From an uncultured Candidatus Saccharibacteria bacterium (GTDB lineage Bacteria; Patescibacteria; Saccharimonadia; Saccharimonadales; UBA6022), in assembly GCA_946479665.1 (NCBI GenBank), contig CAMLGO010000054.1:1-5944 (forward strand): a DNA stretch of 5,944 nucleotides. Reading direction: 5' to 3'. Numbering within the stretch: position 1 is the first letter of the stretch; each line of letters opens with the position of its first letter. The translations under genes and the position numbers were made by a program. The notes under the pieces were generated by a model. That model was not told where the DNA came from. It did not search any database and saw only the letters and a list, made by a program, of their open reading frames with translations. Below are positions 1 to 5,361 of the stretch, one piece after another.

Positions 1-923
1 TCGAGCGCCTTACCTGTCGTCAGGCGAATTGGCACGTCTAGCCAACGTGGCTGGTTTGACTGCAGCTCAAGTGATACGAACGTCTCAGTCAGGCTGCCTG
101 GGTTACCTGCTTCGGCTTGGTAGCCTTCGTACTGGGCGCGGACGGCATCCGATGGATCTGCCAACTGCAATTGCTCAAGCGCCTTCAGGCGCAGCTCTGG
201 TAGTTCTTTCCAGTCGAAATCATGCGGGATGTCCATGAGAGTCAGGGCGAGTAGTTGCATGAGGTGCCCCTGCAAAAAGTCGCGCAGCGCACCGGTTTGT
301 TCGTAAAACTCCGCTCGGCCTTCGATACCGATTTTTTCAGTCGCAATAATTTCAATCGATTCGATAAAGTTATCGTTCCAAATATTACCAAACAGCGCGT
401 TACCCCCACGAAACGCCACAATATTTTGCGCCATTTCTTTCGCCAAATAATGATCGATGCGATAGAGTTGCTCCTCGTGGTAATAGCGAGCCGTGCGAGC
501 AATTGCTTCTTTGGCGGATTCCAGATCCACACCAAATGGCTTTTCGAACAAAATTTTTACATTCGGCGTATTAATCTCTGCCTCACCCATAAGGTCGACG
601 ATACTTGTTGCAGCAGATGGTGGTACCGATAGATACGCCAGTAGCTGCTCGTCATCACCAAGCGCCACATAGTCTTTTAGGCGCGCGTAATCCTCAGCCT
701 TCGCAAGGTCCATTGAAAAGATAGATACCCTATCTGCCAGATCAGCATCACCAAGTGAGCTAATTAGTAGTTCAGGCACATTCACCTCACGGCGCGATAC
801 CCCGATGATAGATAGGTCATCAAACTCACCCGTTGCATAAATTTCTTTCAGCGCCGGCAAGAGCTTACGAGTTGATAGATCACCAGTGATACCAAAAATG
901 AGAAGTTTTGTTTTCATACTCAT
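1..923 (-). CDS. zwf: Glucose-6-phosphate 1-dehydrogenase, C-terminal end cut by window edge
   Basis: Oxidises glucose-6-phosphate to 6-phosphogluconolactone with NADP(+), the first step of the oxidative pentose phosphate pathway, in the cytosol. The minus strand is open without a stop from 923 to the window edge (307 codons; the family is usually 450-500). Visible motifs are the Rossmann-type GITGDLSTRKL at residues 11-21, EKPFG at 127-131, the substrate-binding RIDHYLAKE at 155-163 (usual form RIDHYLGKE), and GALRDFLQGHLMQ at 211-223, whose His220 matches the family's catalytic histidine. WLDVPIRLTTGK near the edge matches the sugar-binding region. The RIDHY motif comes earlier than the usual roughly 170-180, so the N-terminal domain is compact. 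ATG at 923 was chosen; a second ATG at 917 is equally possible, since only a weak AGGGTG lies upstream. RT is 120 bp upstream in the same direction with no good terminator between, so read-through is possible. Identification is secure. Confidence 0.96.
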   Translation of the reverse strand, partial: MSMKTKLLIFGITGDLSTRKLLPALKEIYATGEFDDLSIIGVSRREVNVPELLISSLGDADLADRVSIFSMDLAKAEDYARLKDYVALGDDEQLLAYLSVPPSAATSIVDLMGEAEINTPNVKILFEKPFGVDLESAKEAIARTARYYHEEQLYRIDHYLAKEMAQNIVAFRGGNALFGNIWNDNFIESIEIIATEKIGIEGRAEFYEQTGALRDFLQGHLMQLLALTLMDIPHDFDWKELPELRLKALEQLQLADPSDAVRAQYEGYQAEAGNPGSLTETFVSLELQSNQPRWLDVPIRLTTGKAL

Positions 924-950
924 TTCAGTATACACCCTGTGAAAACACAT

Positions 951-969
951 TACTATATTTTATATAGTA
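951..969. promoter_or_regulatory. Perfect AT-rich palindrome upstream of zwf, possible operator/promoter
   Basis: TACTATAT and ATATAGTA form an 8-bp inverted repeat around a TTT centre, 28 bp upstream of the zwf start. Read on the minus strand it contains TATAGT (952-957), a possible -10 box. Its -35 candidate, TTACGC at 976-981 (18-bp spacer), is weak. Such a palindrome over a -10 box would suit a dimeric repressor, but an AT-rich inverted repeat can also arise by chance. There is no T-run expected of a strong terminator. A second -10-like TATACT lies at 928-933, so close to the ATG that it would give a nearly leaderless mRNA. Confidence 0.3.
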
Positions 970-1043
970 AATATTGCGTAATGGACACGGCTAGTTATTG
1001 TGAACTAAAAATGGGTTACCTGTGCTTACAAGATTCCAATTTA

Positions 1044-2651
1044 TCAATCTTGATAGTCACTTCGATATAACTCAAATTCCTCCCTACTCACAATTGGGCT
1101 AAATGTGCCCTTATCAATATCTTCAGCTAGATTTGATATGCTTGCCAGGTCAATGAGACTTTTGTCATTCTTACGTAGCCACTGTGAATTCCATAGCTGA
1201 GAATTATCACCATCTTTTAATGCGACTTTCGTAATAGCACTATTAAACTTGTAGTTCCGAATATTATCTGCACCCGTTATACGCTGTAGCCATACGTCTA
1301 TTAATTCCGTATTTGGAATGTCTTTAAATTTATTTACAATCTTTGATATCACCCGTTTTCTATTTAGATCCTTACCTGATTGCTCAATAAGGGTTGTAAT
1401 AATAGAGGCGACTTGTGCAATGTACCTTGGACTGTAGTAGGCGATCATAGTCACGATCGCAACGACAACTTCATAATCAAAATTACCCGGCTTCTTAAGT
1501 CGCTGTATTCTATCGAAATAATCCGTAAGATTTCTAGCAACCAACCCAGCATTCGGATGCTTTTTAGATAGCATATAAATACGCATTGCCACCTTTTGGT
1601 AGGACTGCCGTATAGGAGCGGTATATATCTCCTCCATTTTTTCCGACTTAACAGAAGAAGCAATAATGTCGCTGGTTTCAGACGTCTTGCCAATATTCAT
1701 AGTCATGTTCCACTTATAAAGCACATTGTTGAGCAACTTCATTATCTCGTGACCGGTCTGATATTCGTTAGAAAATACCCTATAATCATCCCTATACCTT
1801 AGTATGGCAAAGTCTGTATCCGCAATTTCGTCCTTGATTCTGTCTGCTAGTTCAATATCCGTGGCTGCAAGAACAATCTCTGCTGTAAAATCCATCAGAA
1901 CAGACCCCTGAGGTATGCCTATTGTTTGATTCTGATTCATTTGTCTTAGCCTAAAATCAATCTCTGTACCCAAGTTCTTGGGCGCTTTTCCACCCGAACG
2001 ATCGGCCTTGATCTTTTTTCTACCCCCAGGCTCCAACGCCCACTCAAGTGAATGCGTATAAATTGAACCATAGCAATTAGCTATGTCGGTTTGAAACATA
2101 AACTTATAATCCAAAGACTTGCGTAATGACTCCTGCTCCACCTTATCCCACCAGTTACTAACTTGGACAGCCCGATTCGATTCTTCTATTTTTGACTGTA
2201 GAGGCAAGCTTATACACTCAACGACGGTCTTCTCTCGTTCATGGAATAAATTAATAATCTCAGACCATGCTTTCTCTTCGGTCATTACATTGACTAAATC
2301 GGCATATAAAACTGGGTGAATAATTTGAAGAGGCCTCCACGCAAAACCACCGTCTTTATTGCTCAAAACTACATAGTTAACATCGGAGTAATTGCCTGGA
2401 TATCTCGGCTTACCTTTATTATCCTTTAAGCATATGTCATTAAGATTCTTATTGATGAGCATCGAGCTTGCGTACAAAAGAATATCATCAAAGTTGAAGT
2501 ACGGGGGCAGATCAAAATTCACATAGTGCTTTGCCTCGCGAAAATAGGCCTTTGCCTCAAGACTCGACATCTTTGTAATAGGCTGGTGATTATCACCCGA
2601 AGCTTTTCTATTACGGTTCTCGCTAACGCTCTCATCTTTAGAGACTTTCAT
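1044..2651 (-). CDS. Reverse transcriptase of the unknown-group/DRT antiphage type
   Basis: Predicted RNA-templated (or template-independent) DNA polymerase, probably a single-gene antiphage defence protein. RT motifs occur in order: FQTDIANCYGSIYTHSLEWAL with catalytic Asp189 (motif A), GIPQGS at 245-250 (motif B), FAILRYRDDYRVF at 281-293 with catalytic Asp288 and Asp289 (motif C), and NIGKTSETSDII at 319-330 (motif D region). The N-terminus has an YVNFDLPPYFNF segment (43-54). Residues about 350-535 look mostly alpha-helical, as in the helical-repeat tails of Abi/UG reverse transcriptases. No maturase, endonuclease, primase or protease domain is visible. The length of 535 fits single-protein UG/DRT families; a DRT4-like assignment is a guess. 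ATG at 2651 follows an in-frame TAG and has no Shine-Dalgarno; Met28 (2570) is an alternative. A tandem TGA TAA ends the gene. Base use is visibly more AT-rich than zwf or the 3891-5341 operon, suggesting horizontal acquisition. Confidence 0.92.
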   Translation of the reverse strand: MKVSKDESVSENRNRKASGDNHQPITKMSSLEAKAYFREAKHYVNFDLPPYFNFDDILLYASSMLINKNLNDICLKDNKGKPRYPGNYSDVNYVVLSNKDGGFAWRPLQIIHPVLYADLVNVMTEEKAWSEIINLFHEREKTVVECISLPLQSKIEESNRAVQVSNWWDKVEQESLRKSLDYKFMFQTDIANCYGSIYTHSLEWALEPGGRKKIKADRSGGKAPKNLGTEIDFRLRQMNQNQTIGIPQGSVLMDFTAEIVLAATDIELADRIKDEIADTDFAILRYRDDYRVFSNEYQTGHEIMKLLNNVLYKWNMTMNIGKTSETSDIIASSVKSEKMEEIYTAPIRQSYQKVAMRIYMLSKKHPNAGLVARNLTDYFDRIQRLKKPGNFDYEVVVAIVTMIAYYSPRYIAQVASIITTLIEQSGKDLNRKRVISKIVNKFKDIPNTELIDVWLQRITGADNIRNYKFNSAITKVALKDGDNSQLWNSQWLRKNDKSLIDLASISNLAEDIDKGTFSPIVSREEFELYRSDYQD

Positions 2652-2691
2652 ATTATAACTATAACAAAGATTAAGCTATAGGAGGTGACTG

Positions 2692-2787
2692 ATGGAATAT
2701 GGAGATAGGCCTTTAAATTTCGAACCGTATTCCTACTGCACGAACGCGCCGATATCAGAATATTCTGTCGCAAGGCCAATAGTTTAA
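2692..2787 (+). CDS. Possible 31-codon small ORF behind a near-ideal Shine-Dalgarno
   Basis: On the plus strand ATAGGAGGTGA at 2678-2688 nearly equals the full anti-16S complement and sits 6 nt (counted from AGGAGG) before ATG 2692. The frame runs 31 codons (start MEYGDRPLNF, end VARPIV) to TAA at 2785-2787. No family is recognised and no membrane segment is seen. It is divergent from the RT start, which lies 40 bp away on the other strand. Much of the frame is antisense to a decayed gene remnant (2700-2765), which argues that the codons are accidental. The ribosome site is the only positive evidence, and no clear plus-strand promoter was found. Confidence 0.2.
   Translation: MEYGDRPLNFEPYSYCTNAPISEYSVARPIV
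2700..2765 (-). pseudogene. Decayed fragment related to the C-terminal part of the DUF84/YjjX gene at 3891-4817
   Basis: Read on the minus strand this stretch gives EYSDIGAFVQ, a TAG stop, then EYGSKFKGLSP. The intact gene has EYPDIGVLVQQEYGSKLKDPYP (residues 262-283), so 14 of 22 positions match. At DNA level 2719-2765 matches 3988-4034 at 37 of 47 bases without gaps. Seven of the ten differences fall in third codon positions and nine are transitions, the pattern of a protein-coding gene that diverged before it broke. Similarity fades on both sides; another in-frame stop lies further upstream on that strand. It is best read as the relic of a paralogue or foreign homologue, left between RT and pilin. 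Confidence 0.75.
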
Positions 2788-2836
2788 CCTAGACTCCTAC
2801 CCTGAGCAGTGCGATGGCAGAGAGTTCTATCGAAAG

Positions 2837-3370
2837 CTATTTCCTAACTCGATAATTACTCAAGCCAGCATAATAGATCGGTGTCGTCGTACAATCCCCC
2901 TGCAGATTGTCCTTCTGGGCTGCGCTCTCTTGCTTGTAAACAAGAGTATACATTTGATTATTCGTGGTGCCGCAAAAATTTCCTCCATTCGGCGGATCAG
3001 AATAATATGAGTAGTTATATCCGCCGTAAAGTCCTGCGCCTGCTGTACTGATCGGATCGGCTGGAAGATTGCTAATGTAAGACTTGAGCTGCGTCACCAG
3101 ATTTGGCCAGCTACTGTCGGCCGTGGTACTCCAAGAGACGTTTATGGCAGTTGAACCGCTACTTGTCGGATACTTTCCGTTATCTAGATAGTAAAGCTCG
3201 AGCGCTTGAGTAATTGCGGCGACGTCATTTTGACGCCTCGCATCCCGCGCTCGACCCTGGATGCCGCTGTACGCCACAATCGTAATGGCCGCCAAAATGG
3301 CAATCACCACGATCACAATCAGCAGTTCAACGATCGTAAAACCCCTTGTTCTTCCAAATCCCATGCCCAT
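2837..3370 (-). CDS. Type IV pilin-like protein with prepilin signal
   Basis: A 177-residue prepilin, exported and assembled on the cell surface in a type IV pilus or pseudopilus. A short basic leader ends at Gly10; prepilin peptidase would cut before Phe11, giving a mature start FTIVELLIVIVVIAILAAI, with Glu15 as the conserved Glu5 of mature pilins. The hydrophobic helix covers about 11-35. The following DARRQNDVAAITQALELYYLDNGKYP-like pattern (43-68) and LPADP (102-106) resemble GspG/PilE-type major pseudopilins. Cys133 and Cys160 may form a C-terminal disulfide. The Tyr/Gly/Ser-rich C-terminus ends in basic YRVRK. The start at 3370 has GAGGAG at 3379-3384, 8 nt away, better than the second ATG at 3364. 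A structured leader with a terminator lies upstream. No terminator was found after the stop. Adhesion, DNA uptake or host contact are possible roles; none is shown here. Confidence 0.92.
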   Translation of the reverse strand: MGMGFGRTRGFTIVELLIVIVVIAILAAITIVAYSGIQGRARDARRQNDVAAITQALELYYLDNGKYPTSSGSTAINVSWSTTADSSWPNLVTQLKSYISNLPADPISTAGAGLYGGYNYSYYSDPPNGGNFCGTTNNQMYTLVYKQESAAQKDNLQGDCTTTPIYYAGLSNYRVRK

Positions 3371-3378
3371 TCCCTTTT

Positions 3379-3384
3379 CTCCTC
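3379..3384 (-). promoter_or_regulatory. Ribosome binding site of the pilin gene
   Basis: GAGGAG on the minus strand is 8 nt from ATG 3370 and 14 nt from the alternative ATG 3364, which favours the first start. A -10-like TAAAAT lies shortly upstream but lacks a recognisable -35 box, so an own promoter for the pilin is uncertain. Confidence 0.75.
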
Positions 3385-3427
3385 GTATGATTTTATTAGG
3401 GTCCTAGGAGCAAGTATTTTGAGATAC

Positions 3428-3448
3428 AAAAAACCCGCCGCTAGGCGG
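3428..3448 (-). terminator. Rho-independent terminator upstream of the pilin gene
   Basis: On the minus strand CCGCC-TAGC-GGCGG is followed by G and six T residues. It ends the structured RNA starting near 3606 and lies 57 nt before the pilin ATG. No protein-coding gene was found between promoter and terminator, so it terminates either a small RNA or an attenuated pilin leader. The first two bases of its stem overlap a UUCG hairpin (3447-3460), so the two compete slightly. Confidence 0.85.
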
Positions 3449-3514
3449 AGCCGAAGCCCCCATGGAAGTTTCCAACCATGACACGAGAAGCATACCTGAA
3501 CGACGGGGTTCAAG

Positions 3515-3531
3515 TGCTTCTCGTGTTTTTT
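3515..3531 (+). terminator. Possible plus-strand terminator arm (stem 3481-3526 plus T-run)
   Basis: On the plus strand the 12-bp stem 3481-3492/3515-3526 is followed directly by TTTTTT (3526-3531), so the same hairpin could stop plus-strand transcription. No plus-strand gene ends here; its use may simply be to block antisense transcription into the lmo0937-like gene. On the minus strand it is part of the structured RNA. Confidence 0.4.
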
Positions 3532-3612
3532 CAACCATGCCTTTCGCTCGAAAGCTACTCAGGTTAGGTTGGGTTTGCCGAATTGTAATGACGCATCGCT
3601 ACGTCTGGTGCG

Positions 3613-3621
3613 ATTATACCA
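3613..3621 (-). promoter_or_regulatory. Extended -10 promoter for the structured RNA/pilin leader
   Basis: Minus-strand TGG-TATAAT is a perfect extended -10 element (TGN plus consensus hexamer). The -35 region about 17-18 bp upstream (near 3636-3642, TTCCGC) is poor, which extended -10 promoters tolerate. The expected start is near 3606, immediately before the first hairpin of the RNA, a good positional fit. Confidence 0.6.
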
Positions 3622-3657
3622 TAGGCGCAACAGAGCGCGGAACTACTGCCCAGTTTG

Positions 3658-3666
3658 TGATATAAA
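3658..3666 (+). promoter_or_regulatory. Extended -10 promoter for the lmo0937-like gene
   Basis: Plus-strand TGA-TATAAA is an extended -10-like element 57 bp before the small gene's ATG, giving a start near 3673 and a leader of about 50 nt. The -35 box is not convincing. A second candidate, TATAGT at 3693-3698, is nearer the gene. It is divergent to the minus-strand promoter at 3613-3621. Confidence 0.4.
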
Positions 3667-3723
3667 TTACATCTCAAATAGTCGTCTGGGTGTATAGTCT
3701 CTGACATAACACAAGGAGGGTTT

Positions 3724-3876
3724 ATGATCTGGACTATCATCTCAATACTAGTTGTACTTTGGCTTATAGGTCTTCTCGCTCACATTGGTGGTGGACTGAT
3801 CCACCTGCTGCTCGTTGTGGCGGTTATTGTATTGGTCTACAAACTTATCACCAACAACCGCGCTAAGTCTGTTTAA
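3724..3876 (+). CDS. Small lmo0937-family (DUF5670-like) membrane protein
   Basis: A 50-residue hydrophobic protein with two predicted membrane segments: roughly 2-19 (IWTIISILVVLWLIGLLA) and 25-42, separated by the glycine turn HIGGG, and a short basic tail (KLITNNRAKSV) likely facing the cytoplasm. The pattern WTII..L.VLWL.GL......GGLIHLLLV.A.IVL is that of the lmo0937 family, whose function is unknown; related small proteins are often envelope-stress linked (family knowledge, not visible here). AAGGAGG at 3713-3719 stands 4 nt before the ATG, strong though close. It is the only confident plus-strand gene in the window, divergent from the structured RNA and convergent with the gene ending at 3891, only 14 bp away. 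No terminator separates the convergent pair, so their transcripts may overlap. Confidence 0.9.
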   Translation: MIWTIISILVVLWLIGLLAHIGGGLIHLLLVVAVIVLVYKLITNNRAKSV

Positions 3877-3890
3877 AATAAGAAACTAAG

Positions 3891-4817
3891 CTATGTTAGC
3901 TGTATCGCCAAATTATACACAGCGTTCTCAAGCACTCGCGCACGAGTCAGCTTACCGCCAGTAAAGAATGGATACGGGTCTTTTAGCTTCGAGCCGTATT
4001 CCTGTTGTACCAATACGCCAATATCAGGGTATTCATGCGGGATTTTTTCGGTCATTGAGCGTGGGAATTCGATGTCTAAGTCGACACCAATTTTTTGTTC
4101 ACCGTTTACTTTTTCGATCACAAGCGCCGAGCAACCAAACGCATTGTGGTCTTTGTGGGCGGTATGATAACCGCTTTCAATCGTAGCCAGGTACGCAGCA
4201 CTGCTCGCCTCTGGAAGTGCTTTTAGGTTAGCGTGGCGATTCACTGCCCCTTCGTAGCTTTCTTCGATACTGATAGGCTGTTCGTTGACGCCAGATGCAA
4301 CCTTCACACCGACGACTCGGGTACGAATACCCGCACGGCGAAGGCCACGGCTGAGCGCCAAATGCTTTACTGGGCTTTCGCTACTAACGGCGAGGACAGG
4401 CAGTTCATTTATATACTCATCGATTTTAGATAAATCACTATCAAGAACAATCGGGTTCATGCCACGGATCTCATCGCCGTAGCTCACTTCAGGCACAGGG
4501 TTGAGTAAGAAAATCTCTAGGCCCTGCGCGTATGCATAGGTAATCTCCATCAAAGTGTTGCCGCCGACATAGTTTGCGACGCCGTTCTTATCTTTGTTGA
4601 TCACCAAGATCGCATCAGAGGTGTCGATCTTGCGAAAATGTTCGTCAATAAAGCCACCCTTTAGCTTGGCATTCGTATCGAGGTCCTCGGCTTGCCCATA
4701 TGCATGCCCTTCGACACTATTCGGCCTTTCAACTTCATAGCCTTTAGTGCGCAATTCCTCAGCAGCTGCTGCCATACTCGGTTCATGGAGCATGGAGCCA
4801 CAAATAGTGATTTTCAT
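3891..4817 (-). CDS. Fusion: nucleoside 2-deoxyribosyltransferase-like domain + YjjX/DUF84 inosine/xanthosine triphosphatase domain
   Basis: A 308-residue cytosolic protein with two nucleotide-handling domains. Residues 1 to about 135 begin MKITICGSM and contain DAILVINKDKNG (68-79) and GGNTLMEITYAYAQGL (85-100), the pattern of the deoxyribosyltransferase-like superfamily with Glu91 in the active-site position. Residues about 141-308 start with VLAVSSESPVKHLAL and carry VASGVNEQPISIEESYEGA (173-191) followed by NRHAN, the hallmark of YjjX/DUF84 phosphatases that hydrolyse non-canonical ITP/XTP. Their end, GGKLTRARVLENAVYNLAI, also fits. The N-terminal domain may only bind nucleotides, since its catalytic set cannot be fully judged. 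The inferred job is cleaning damaged nucleotides. Its ATG overlaps the stop of the upstream YecM-like gene by ATGA, implying translational coupling; a weak AGGTGA precedes it. A decayed relative lies at 2700-2765. Confidence 0.82.
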   Translation of the reverse strand: MKITICGSMLHEPSMAAAAEELRTKGYEVERPNSVEGHAYGQAEDLDTNAKLKGGFIDEHFRKIDTSDAILVINKDKNGVANYVGGNTLMEITYAYAQGLEIFLLNPVPEVSYGDEIRGMNPIVLDSDLSKIDEYINELPVLAVSSESPVKHLALSRGLRRAGIRTRVVGVKVASGVNEQPISIEESYEGAVNRHANLKALPEASSAAYLATIESGYHTAHKDHNAFGCSALVIEKVNGEQKIGVDLDIEFPRSMTEKIPHEYPDIGVLVQQEYGSKLKDPYPFFTGGKLTRARVLENAVYNLAIQLT

Positions 4818-5341
4818 GAATTATTCACCTGCTCACGAAGTGCCGCTGCATGCTCCATTTCTATTACTGCACCCATGTGCTTGTCGTGGAATTTTACACT
4901 CACATCATTGCCATTAAGCTTAAGAAGCGGATTGATTTTGCTTGCAAGGCCCTTCTCTTCAAATAGTACATTCGAATATTTTTTGTGAAAATCCGATAGG
5001 CCTCGACGCGTCACCATCTGCACATGATCGATACCCTCTGGGTACGGACTGCCTGGTTTTGGCTGCGGGATCTCAATATACGAGATAGAATGCCATTCGC
5101 CCACTTGCAGCGGCTCTTCTGTGGCAAACACGGAGATCAGGCGACCATTCACTTCAGTCTCATCAATCTCTCGCGCCACTTCGGCGAGCTGCCGCTTCAC
5201 TTCGTCGTAGCGTTCGTTCGTTTCTACGCGGTAACAAATAGTGTCAAGCTGTACCAAATCTTCAGTCGCAATGTCATGTTCGGCCACAAGCGCGTTTGCT
5301 TTTGCGATGAATGCCTCGTAATCCCCAATAATCTCTTTCAT
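4814..5341 (-). CDS. YecM-family VOC-like protein
   Basis: A 175-residue cytosolic protein that matches the YecM family (fold related to vicinal-oxygen-chelate metal enzymes; reaction unknown). Numbered from ATG 5341: QLDTICYRV (31-39) corresponds to the ADHISLRC region of E. coli YecM; EVNGRLISVF (63-72) and EWHSISYIEIP (82-92) follow; then GSPYPEGIDHVQMV (97-110) with His106 at the place of the family's conserved EGxxH; and NDVSVKFHDKHMGAVIEME near the end, like TTIKFHPWSIEEIVASE. ATG 5341 was preferred to the in-frame ATG at 5362 because GGGAG lies 7 nt before it and the upstream ATG sits inside the terminator. It is the first gene of a two-gene operon. Only 20 bp separate it from the terminator, so its promoter must overlap that hairpin or come from read-through of nrdB. 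Confidence 0.88.
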   Translation of the reverse strand: MKEIIGDYEAFIAKANALVAEHDIATEDLVQLDTICYRVETNERYDEVKRQLAEVAREIDETEVNGRLISVFATEEPLQVGEWHSISYIEIPQPKPGSPYPEGIDHVQMVTRRGLSDFHKKYSNVLFEEKGLASKINPLLKLNGNDVSVKFHDKHMGAVIEMEHAAALREQVNNS

Positions 5342-5348
5342 ATCTCTT

Positions 5349-5353
5349 CTCCC
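5349..5353 (-). promoter_or_regulatory. Ribosome binding site that fixes the YecM-like start
   Basis: GGGAG on the minus strand lies 7 nt before ATG 5341. It would fall inside the coding region if the longer 182-codon frame starting at 5362 were used, so the shorter start is favoured. Confidence 0.7.
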
Positions 5354-5361
5354 TGAATACA

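Larger units (their letters stand above)
3428..3606 (-). ncRNA. Structured ~180-nt RNA: candidate small RNA or pilin leader
   Basis: Minus-strand RNA predicted from an extended -10 box to a terminator. In transcript order: hairpin GACGTA-GCGA-TGCGTC (3605-3590) with a GNRA loop, starting one base after the expected start; an unpaired C/A-rich stretch; CTTTC-GAGC-GAAAG (3554-3541); a long hairpin with 12 bp (ACACGAGAAGCA/TGCTTCTCGTGT, 3526-3515 with 3492-3481) continued by 7 bp CTTGAAC/GTTCAGG after a 2-nt bulge; CATGG/CCATG (3480-3476 with 3465-3461); GGGGC-UUCG-GCUCC (3460-3447); and the terminator. Three stems need a G.U pair on the minus strand that would be a C.A mismatch on the plus strand, which supports this orientation. 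No long ORF is apparent within it. It does not match the SRP RNA, tmRNA, RNase P or tRNA signatures that I know; 6S RNA was not excluded. Confidence 0.6.

Noticed and set aside
242..632. Overlapping open frames on both strands at 242-535 (minus) and 255-632 (plus).
   Set aside because: They are shadows of zwf, whose frame is continuous and carries all family motifs here.
1029..1052. Hairpin CAAGATT/AATCTTG at the RT stop as a terminator.
   Set aside because: Only 7 AT-rich pairs, a 10-nt loop and no T-run afterwards.
1044..2836. Retron or group II intron.
   Set aside because: No msr/msd-like fold was seen upstream, no maturase or endonuclease domain and no intron domain V motif; the protein has a helical tail instead.
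3500..3526. GGTTCAAGT resembling a tRNA T-loop on the plus strand.
   Set aside because: The flanking bases do not make a T stem, and no acceptor, D or anticodon arms fit; it is better explained by the long hairpin.
2829..3556. Ten-base repeat TCGAAAGCTA after the pilin stop and in the structured RNA.
   Set aside because: Too short and without extended similarity; likely chance.
2719..4034. Diversity-generating retroelement: RT with two similar segments (2719-2765 and 3988-4034) as template and variable repeat.
   Set aside because: The differences are not adenine-specific; seven of ten are at third codon positions and nine are transitions. The RT has GIPQGS and YRDD rather than DGR-type motifs, and the target is not a C-type lectin or other usual variable protein.
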